Positions 56,230-64,000 of a stretch of DNA of 64,000 nucleotides are shown here, piece by piece. Where the stretch lies: the NCBI GenBank assembly GCA_023548195.1, contig JAJHZJ010000800.1:372001-436000 (forward strand). Reading direction: 5' to 3'. Within the stretch, counting starts at the first letter, position 1. Each line of letters opens with the position of its first letter. Origin of the DNA: Bettongia penicillata ogilbyi. Lineage: Eukaryota > Chordata > Mammalia > Diprotodontia > Potoroidae. A program made the position numbers and the translations under genes. The notes below the pieces were generated by a model. The model was not told the origin of the DNA. It did no database searches and saw nothing but the letters and a program-made list of their open reading frames with translations.

Positions 56230-58430
56230 TGATTGGAAGAGAGCTTTTACTGGAAAGAGGAATGTGATATATTGATTTCCCCTTTTCTTAAATCAACAAG
56301 AACAAGAAAAAAAGGAGGAGAAAACAAACAGTAACCTGAATTTTCCAAACCTCAGAGTAAAATATGACAGGTAGATAGACAGATAGACATTTTTAAAAAG
56401 AAACAGTGAAGAGGATATCGGAAGCCTGGATTTTTAAGACAGTTGCTCCTGCACCTCTCCTTTAGGATCTTGGATAGGTTGTACTTTATCACCACAGGGT
56501 TTCACCCAAGAAATAAAATATTTTATGACAGCATAAATGGGTGTAGCTTCTCCGTGTCCCCTCTTTCCCTCCCTTGTTCAATTAGTTTCAACTGCATTCA
56601 GCAGCTGATTTGCCGTCCCCCTATTTCCACATGGAAATGGTAATACCACTCCATAAAAACTTAACTGAATCTATTGGGAAAGATGCGTGCTGATGCTACA
56701 GGGAAGCTTACACGAATTTCAATCGTCACTCTCTCCCTTTCACTATTTCTTTTGACTGTAGGAGTAGTATGTCTATGAGGGGAGGAGTTAGAAGGGAGAA
56801 AACCTGCAAGGGGATGACCGAATTTCCCTGCTGTTTAGGAAAATTAATTTTGCATCATTATATTTGGACTTTGTATAATTGCTAGCAGTCGCAAAGGTGA
56901 TGTCTTTGTAAATTTATAACTCTCTACGTGCATACACGCGGGGAGCGCGCACAAACGCGCACTTTCCCCCCTCCCCCCGCCCCCTTGCTTTTTCTTGGTG
57001 GGAGTTGAGGAGTAATTTATAATTAGCCCCTCCTTTCTAAATCCCAACCTCTTTCCCTAGGGATGAGAGGGGAAGGAAACAATACCTATGGAGGGCGAAG
57101 CTTCTCTTCACTTGACGTCTTTTAAACTACTAATGTAGTAGAAGAAACAGGGTTGTTAGGGCAGTCTGACACCATCTGCCTCCCCTTCTCCCTTCTTAAC
57201 TTGTTTAATAAAACATCTTATATATTTCATTTGTTCTTAAAAGTTGCTGATCAAGAAACAATATACACATAGATAAATTATGCATGGGATAAATTAGAAC
57301 AAAAGCTGTAAGACACATAATGCGGATGGGAATGGTGGGGGAGGAAGGAGGAATGGTGGGGGGAGGAGAGATAGGGCGGGAGAGGGGGGTGGGAGAAGAA
57401 TGATTCCGAGCGCGATGTTTTTATCCTCATGTGTCCTTCCTGACAATGAAACAGAGCCGAACGACATTAGCATTTCCTCTGTCTGCGTTTTGATTATCTC
57501 CCCCCACTTCTCTCTCAAAAGGAAAAAAGGAAAGGGGGAGAAAGACAGACGCCCCCTGTAGAAACTGGTCACACAAAGGTTTTGCTCTGAGATTGGGGTG
57601 GTGGGGGTGATGATGGATAAAGTGATAACTCTGCTGGGAGAAACTAGCTCAGGTTTCAAGCAACATCTCTGTTGGACTGTGCCATGCATATGGATCATTT
57701 TTAAACTGGCTTTGTCCATGTGGGATGTGCAATACAGTAGGTACCTGGATTCAAATTGATTGCACATTTTATATTTCCCTGCCTCCTTTTTGATCTCTCA
57801 ACTTCCTTTCCTATTACTTTTTATTGCACCCCCCTCCCCCAATTCTCTTCTTTGAGCAGCTTGGATTCATTCTGTGTGGTTGCCTTTACTGTCTTAGGGA
57901 CTGCTAGGGACAGAAATGGGGGTTGACTAGACTGGTCAGATCACAAAAGAGGAAACAGCAGGTATTCCAGCTACTGCATTGCCACATCTGGGCAAAATAG
58001 AATTTAAAAGAACTGATGGATACTTATGGTAATCTAGGTCTATTCTACATTATCAGTTATATTGTCTGAGTTTGATGTAAGGATGCCACATTCAACACAT
58101 ACACAAGCACATTAAGCTATGTGGTAAAACTTTTATGATACATATACTCAAAATATGAATCAGATGAGCATTATATAGAAGATAATTACATATTGTATCC
58201 TGATTTACTACTATTTGTCGATAGATTCTTAATACACTTGAAATCTTAAAATACAGTTGAAAAAGCTAATTCAGAAATCCAGACTGATATTCCTATATTC
58301 AGAATGATCACTTCAATTTCCTTTTTTTTTTTTTTTTGGTCAAGTTGTTAAAAACCTTAACAGGAATGGAAGTTAAATGGAATATCTGAATCCTTTTGTC
58401 AGATATTAATATTACAACTATAGGATCAAA
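56230..58430. other. Repeat-poor DPF3 intron sequence
   Basis: No SINE or LINE recognised for about 2.2 kb. Contains purine-rich GGGA/GGAG runs at 57340-57395 and a (GATAGACA) stretch near 56370-56385. Such repeat-poor DNA next to a developmental gene may include enhancers, which is inference. Confidence 0.5.
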
Positions 58431-58650
58431 TGAGAGGCAGAATTGGGTAATGAATAGAATATGTATGGGACTTGGAGTAAAGGAAGATCTGAGTTCAAAT
58501 TTTGACTGTGATAACTAGTTCTGGAAACATGATCTAGTTAACCTCTTTGAGATTCAGGCAAATCTCTAAAACTTTTGACTTTATAGAAGGGTTGACATTT
58601 GCCCTCCACAAATGAAATGACAGGTTTTTAATATATTATAGAAATCAATC
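58430..58650 (+). repeat. MIR/THER-like SINE
   Basis: GACTTGGAGTAAAGGAAGA, TCTGAGTTCAAATTTTGAC, TTTGAGATTCAGGC. Confidence 0.65.
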
Positions 58651-59269
58651 ATTCATTACTTTAACATTTTAGTGCCTCAAGGATTTGTGATTTAATTAAT
58701 GTACATGTAATATACATCCCCCCTCCCCAACTAATACAGATTATAACCCTTCTATGCCTTAGTAGACAGTTTCATGAGTTCTTACTCACCCCAGATCAAT
58801 TCCTTGGTGATCAATCTTCTGTTCTCTAAACTTAGCTAAACCAGTCATTGGAAGTTAGACAGAACCCACTTCTTGGTTATTACTAAAACCTTTTCAGTTT
58901 AGTAGAAGCTTTCAGAGTTTGTTCTCTGCTGGCATAGTCTTGGAGAGCCTAAGGTTACTTCCATGCCATGATTAGCCATTAGAATGGGACTATAATAAAG
59001 GAGTAATTTGTTAATGAAAAATTTGGAAACAAAGAATGTTTTTTCTTAAAGTAGTTACCAATAAAGGCTGGATTAGTAGACTACTAAAATCCTGTAACTA
59101 TGAACCTCTACTAAAGATCTATTCTGATGGGGGTATGTATGTGGCCTTAGATTCATAAAAGCTATGTCAGTAAATTGCAAACTCTAACAGGTCCTACCAA
59201 GTAGAGAAGGTTGGGCTGTATGTAACCATGGGCTATATATTCTAGTCACCTAAAAATAAATCTAGCTGT
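58651..59269. other. DPF3 intron sequence, nothing recognised
   Basis: AT-rich with no element recognised. Confidence 0.55.
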
Positions 59270-59690
59270 TTAATAATAACTAGCATGTATGTAGGGCTTG
59301 CAAAATGATTTATAAACATCACATTTTATCTTCATAACAACCCTGGGAGGTAAGTATTATTATTATCTCCACTTTATAGATGGGGAAACTGAAGCAGACA
59401 GTGGTGCAATAATTTGCCTAGTGTCACAGCTACCAAGTGTCTAAGATTGGATTTGAACTCAGGTCTTCCTGACTGCAGATCATGTGCTCAATCCTTTGTA
59501 CAACTTATCTGCCAATTACCAGGAGGCTGGTCACTAGGTCTATATTCTTTTGAATAAATGAAAGAACATTTATTAAGGACTTACAATATACAAAGCACTG
59601 TGCTAAATGCTGGGGATGCAAATAGAAATATGACAAACCCTGTTTTAAAGAACTCACATTCTAATGGGGAAAATAATCCATAAAAGAGTT
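59270..59690 (-). repeat. SINE plus L2 tail, both antisense
   Basis: 59270-59515 is a SINE (CTTTATAGATGGGGAAACTG; GGATTTGAACTCAGGTCTTC). 59566-59690 is the reverse L2 end (GAACATTTATTAAGGACTTA; GCACTGTGCTAAATGCTGGG). Confidence 0.82.
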
Positions 59691-59879
59691 TTCCACTGAA
59701 AGTCAGATGGAAAGCTCTCATGGTTCTCAAGGTACAAAATCTGCTTTAATGCCATTTCCATTGACATCATTCCTATGACTACTTGGATAGAAGGTGAAAA
59801 GAATTTACTAATGAAACTCATGTCTACTTGACATGACCATGATCCTTGGTAGTGAAAACTTTCTTTTTCCAGTCTTCCA

Positions 59880-60350
59880 TAGCCATGGATGCTTAGTAGG
59901 AAGACTCTGCACTTGCAGAGTCAGTTGTCAGGTAGCATCTCTACAACGGGTGCTCCTTTGGACAATGATTCCGAGGGCTTGACTAGAAGCAGTGATCTGG
60001 AGGAGGGGTCCCTAATTATTTCCAGAATTCTTGGGCTTTACTGGCTGTTGGTGACAGATGATTGGCAGGGGTTGGTGCGGGTGGAGATGGTGTTCTCTCC
60101 CCCCGCTTTTTTTTTGCTCTCTTCTTTGATGGCCACAGGCTTGTAGTGAGGCTGGCTGTCTGGGTTGGGGACAGAACTGATATTCTTAAGGTTCTTGAGC
60201 TCAGAATAGACTGACACCACCAGCACATGGAGGGAGGTGGTAATGGTGGTTTGACCCATTTGGCACATATTGCTTCCTCAGGGTATCTTGCTGCTTTAAT
60301 TGGGTCACATTTTCTGTCCATCAGTGGCCACAAAATCTCATGAAACTACT
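59880..60350 (-). other. Uninterpreted open segment
   Basis: Two overlapping minus-strand frames (60016-60333 and 60038-60268) with mixed-complexity protein such as SVPNPDSQPHYKPVAIKEES. This looks more protein-like than neighbouring frames. I cannot name it. A decayed retrocopy is possible, but no poly-A or duplication was seen. Confidence 0.3.
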
Positions 60351-60544
60351 GAGGCATGGAGGAACTGTGAGATACATTGATGGAAAATATGCCCATGCTG
60401 AAGAAATCACACATTCTTGAATTATTGAAGCATAAGATAGAATTAGGGCCTGGACCTGTAATTTCACTGTTACAGGGATTTCCTGGGAGAGGAAACTCCC
60501 TGTATGAATTCAGGTTGGCACCTTCTCTGCAATTTATAGTTTTA

Positions 60545-60665
60545 AACAATTGCCTAGAACCTTGAGAAGTTAAGTGATTTGCTCAGTCACATGGCTCATG
60601 TGTGTCATAGGCCTTGAATCCAGGTCTTCTTGGATTCCAGTCTAATTCTCTATCTATTATGCCTA
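60545..60665 (-). repeat. SINE fragment, antisense
   Basis: GAAGTTAAGTGATTTGCTCA, TTGAATCCAGGTCTTC, TAATTCTCTATCTATTATGC. Confidence 0.65.
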
Positions 60666-60999
60666 CTGTCCTTATATTGGATAAGTATAACTTATGTAAG
60701 TACTTTATATACTTATGATTCAGCCTGCCCAGAGAGGTCTTCTTCTCCAGAGGGGTAATAGATAGCAATAACTAGAATGAATAATGAATCCATGAATGCA
60801 GCTTCTGTCACGAAAGGAATTCTAGCAACTTCTTTATGAATTCTTATATATGTATTTACATACACACAGAAATAATACTTTATTAATGTCTTTTGTATTT
60901 ATATAAGGAACTCACTTCTTCCCCTTCCAGATTGACCATTCCATTGTGACGAAGAAAAACAATAAAGCAAAAGAAAAATCTGATATAATGACCACATCT

Positions 61000-61310
61000 A
61001 AATAGTGATTTGGGACTTCCATTGGAGTTTCTCTTAATCAAAGTTTGACTTCCTTTTAGTGATCTTCTTATTTATGTTGCTGTAACCCTTGTGTTTATTA
61101 TCTTCTCAGTTCCATTAATTTTGCGCTTTATCAGTTCATATGCATTTTCCTTTATTTTTCTGTATTCCTCACATTCCTCATGTTTATCAATATTGAATGA
61201 ATATTTATATTCTTCAGTAATGTTCCATTACATTCATATACCACAGTTTTCTCAGGTATTTTCCTGTAGTTTACACATATTTAGTGTTTCCAAGAGTGTA
61301 ATGTTAATGG
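61000..61310 (-). mobile_element. Old L1-like fragment, antisense
   Basis: TTCCATTACATTCATATACC followed by ACAGTTTTCTCAGG echoes antisense L1 3' sequence, heavily diverged. Confidence 0.4.
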
Positions 61311-61409
61311 AATAGAGAGATCTTCCCCTCCCATTAATAATACATCTGTGATCACATGGAGGCTGTGGTCACATGGAGCTCAGACTGGGCAGAACTTGTC
61401 CAAGGAGGA

Positions 61410-61536
<127 letters not shown>

Positions 61537-61539
61537 TAG

Positions 61540-62070
61540 AAAGTGGGACCAGCTAGAGCAGAGAGAGAAGCAAGCTGTGAGTGGGTGGAGGGAGAAATTT
61601 GTCTAGGGGAACTTTTTTTTTTTAATTTATTTTTTTGGGATGAACTCGTTTTTGTGGGAGGCCTGACAGAAAGTTTGGGATGTCGGAGATCCCTGGATTA
61701 GTGATAAGTACCCTGTTAAATCTTACCTCCTGGTATTCTAATGATGTCTCAAATAAATATTTTGGTTTTGCCTTTGAGGAAGAGAGTTTATTATATTTTG
61801 CTAATTTACCCTGGAAATATGCATATATATTCATAGCGGCTGCTATAGGTATCACATTGGCGTTACAAAGAGATGCCTGCAGATTGGAACATTTGAAAAA
61901 GTTGCATCCCTCTTTCCTCTCTTAAGTATAAAACACTGCTGGCTATAAATGTTAGGGACATGTTGCAGTTCTAGGAAGGAGTGATTATTACCAAGTGGTA
62001 ACTTGTGCAGCTATTTCTCTCACATCACACCTCGTTGAGACTTGGGTCACCTGGCATAGCTGATCAGCAC
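61540..62070. other. DPF3 intron sequence, nothing recognised
   Basis: Short opposed open frames at 61622-61925 only. Confidence 0.5.
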
Positions 62071-62074
62071 ATAT

Positions 62075-62225
62075 ACCTCTATTTTACAGTTGAGGAAACT
62101 GAGTCAGACAGAGGTTAAGTGACTTGTCCAGGGTCATACAACTAGTGCGTATCAGAGCCTGGATTTGACTCAAGTCTTTCTGACTGTAGGCTCAGTACTC
62201 TGTCCCCTCCTCCACCTTGCTGCCA
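62075..62225 (-). repeat. SINE, antisense
   Basis: ATTTTACAGTTGAGGAAACT, AAGTGACTTGTCCAGGGTCA, TTTGACTCAAGTCTTTC. Confidence 0.82.
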
Positions 62226-62479
62226 GGGTGGGTCTGTATTTCTGTTCCTTGAAATTGAAAACTGAATTTATATTCTATTTTTTTATCTTTTTCTAGGAGT
62301 TATGTAAGTATTCCAATCTTATCAATGGGGAAATTGAGGCTGAGGGAAGAAAACTTAATTGGCCAAGGTTAAGCAGCAGGCCATTTATATAGTTATGTCT
62401 CCTATATACATCTCTTCACATGTTCTAAGGTGATTTTATTCATGTGGACAGTATCTAATATCAGCACTAGAAATTAAGG

Positions 62480-62735
62480 ATTTTATTTTTTAATAGTTCC
62501 CACTGTCCCCTATACTTTTAATGTACTCCTCCTTTTCATCTCTATCTCTACCTACTGAAATCCTTTCCTTTCTTCAAGTCCCAATTCAGCTGCTATCTTC
62601 TCCATGAGCTTTTCCCTGACAGCAGTGCCCTCTCCCAAAAGAAAGTGATCTCTCCCTCCTCATATTTCTCACAGAATTTGGTCTGATCTTCTCCTTTATA
62701 TTTCTCTAACTCTTCATATGATTATAGGATCCCCT
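62480..62735 (+). repeat. L2 3' UTR piece
   Basis: CTTCAAGTCCCAATTCAGC, TCTTCTCCATGAGCTTTTCC and a CTCTAACTCTTCATATG run follow L2 3' UTR wording. Confidence 0.7.
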
Positions 62736-62940
62736 TTACAATAGGGTTGTAGATTTCTGGAAAGCACCTTAGAGGTCATAAAATACAGATCCTTCATTTT
62801 ATAGATGAAGAAACTGAGGAAAAGACAAGTTAAGTGACTTGCCCAGGGTCATACAGCTAGTACTGCCTTTGTCCCTTTTTAGATTGTAAACCCCTGGAGG
62901 GTAGAGTCTGTGTTGTGTCTCTTCTTGTGTAGAAGGTGTT
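62736..62940. repeat. SINE (antisense) and L2 tail piece
   Basis: 62745-62865 has AAAGCACCTTAGAGGTCATA, GATGAAGAAACTGAGG and TTGCCCAGGGTCATACAGCT. 62880-62930 has an L2-like TTGTAAACCCCTGGAGGGTA. Confidence 0.75.
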
Positions 62941-64000
62941 CTGAGAAAGCAGGCCTTCCTGACTCTCTTTAAAGAGGTGCTAAATTTCCTTAAAAAGATT
63001 AACTCTTTTATAAGATGTGAACTCTCTTGCCTCTGGCTTCTCCCTTTTCTCCTTTAATTTTGAAATAAGAATGACAGATTGATTTGTGGCCAGTAGGAGA
63101 TGGGCTATTTGGGATTATATCCTTGGACCTTGTTTAAAAGGAGAGTTGAATAGGAAGGGAAGGGGTGGAGACCTAAAATGGGAGGAGCAATGCCATACAC
63201 TTACATTTAGATCCCAAGAGGGAAAGGATGACTGTATATTTCTGAGGTCTCTTTAGGAAAGCATGTAACCTCAGAGGTGTCAGTATATGATGGCAGCAGT
63301 GATCAAGACTTTTGAGGTTAAACCAAGACATTATGAATAGGAGCAACAGTGGAAGGGTGATAGAAGAGTTCCTGAACCTGAGTTCAGTAAAATGTACCAG
63401 CAGAAGAGTTACTGGATTAAGCAGCATTTGGGGCTGAGGAGCAACAAAGGACAGAGTTATAGTGTGAAGAAACAAACTTAGACCTTCTCTTTTACTAGCA
63501 CTGTGAGTTATGTGGATGGTGCAGGTACAGGGAAAGGAGTTAGTTTTCTAGCTACTATGAATATTTTTCCCTTGGGAGGGAGTACTTTTAACCCCAGGAA
63601 ACTATTATAAATCTGGATGACTTTATATGTCAACTGGAGAGGTGGAGATCAGCATATGAGTGGGTTTCTTGATTCTTCAGTAACATCGTTTTCTCTGGTG
63701 GCAGTGGTGGTGGTGGTGGTTTCCTCAATCCAGGAAAATATTATAAATCTAGAGGTCTTATAGGTCCCTAGTGGGTGGGTAGGAGCTCACACTAAAGGGA
63801 AGAAGAATTGTCTTAATTGATTATGGGCTTAAATATATACTCTTTGCATTTTTTTTGGTTGGGTTAAATAAAATCTGTCCTATATTTAATATCTTGTTAG
63901 CCTGAATGCTTGCATGGAAGCTAAGGATCTTTTTCCTTTGGTTGTGAAGACTTAAACATTAATCAAATTCTGACGTGCCCAATGGAAACCCTGGATTGGG
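62941..64000. other. DPF3 intron sequence to the right edge
   Basis: No element recognised except a (GGT) run at 63697-63720. One minus-strand frame of 101 codons at 63173-63475 has no recognisable domain. Confidence 0.5.

Noticed and set aside
55813..56232. 139-codon plus-strand frame in DPF3 intron 1
   Set aside because: It lies in a CpG-rich block, has no recognisable domain and no clear splice framing.
57294..57767. 157-codon minus-strand frame
   Set aside because: Much of it is Pro/Leu-rich protein from a GGGA-rich purine tract on the plus strand. No family resemblance.

Overview
This window is nuclear DNA from a mammal, most likely a marsupial. The evidence is a pair of recognisable vertebrate genes with GT-AG introns, two CpG-island promoters, and a dense load of marsupial-type repeats: tRNA-derived SINEs with RTE-type tails, antisense L1 copies, old L2/CR1 copies, MIR-like SINEs and an RTE LINE. 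The species cannot be fixed from sequence alone. There are no bacterial genes, operons or CRISPR arrays.

Layout. (1) Positions 42 to about 22.9 kb, minus strand: DCAF4, a WD40 substrate receptor of CUL4-DDB1 ubiquitin ligases. Twelve coding exons (about 436 residues) were placed base by base; only the last coding exon and the 3' UTR lie beyond the left edge. A CpG island at 22.2-23.15 kb is its promoter and probable non-coding first exon. The introns hold an RTE LINE (2.9-5.4 kb), an antisense L1 (14.5-16.0 kb) and many SINEs. (2) About 23.1 to 54.3 kb: intergenic DNA made mostly of repeats, including an antisense L2 split by a Tigger-like DNA transposon, an L1 with a second L1 end nested inside it, a sense L2, further L1 pieces, a BovB-like RTE fragment and a palindromic hAT-like element. 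(3) 54.35 kb to the right edge, plus strand: the CpG-island promoter, first coding exon and start of the long first intron of DPF3, the double-PHD-finger subunit of BAF chromatin-remodelling complexes.

DCAF4 and DPF3 are head to head about 32 kb apart, as in the human 14q24.2 region (recalled, not searched). They do not share a promoter and no functional link is visible. I found no undescribed biological system. The most useful observations are the exact DCAF4 gene model with an ambiguous tandem splice donor after its first coding exon, dated nested transposon insertions, LINE/SINE tail sharing, and alternating purine-pyrimidine tracts on both sides of the DPF3 start.
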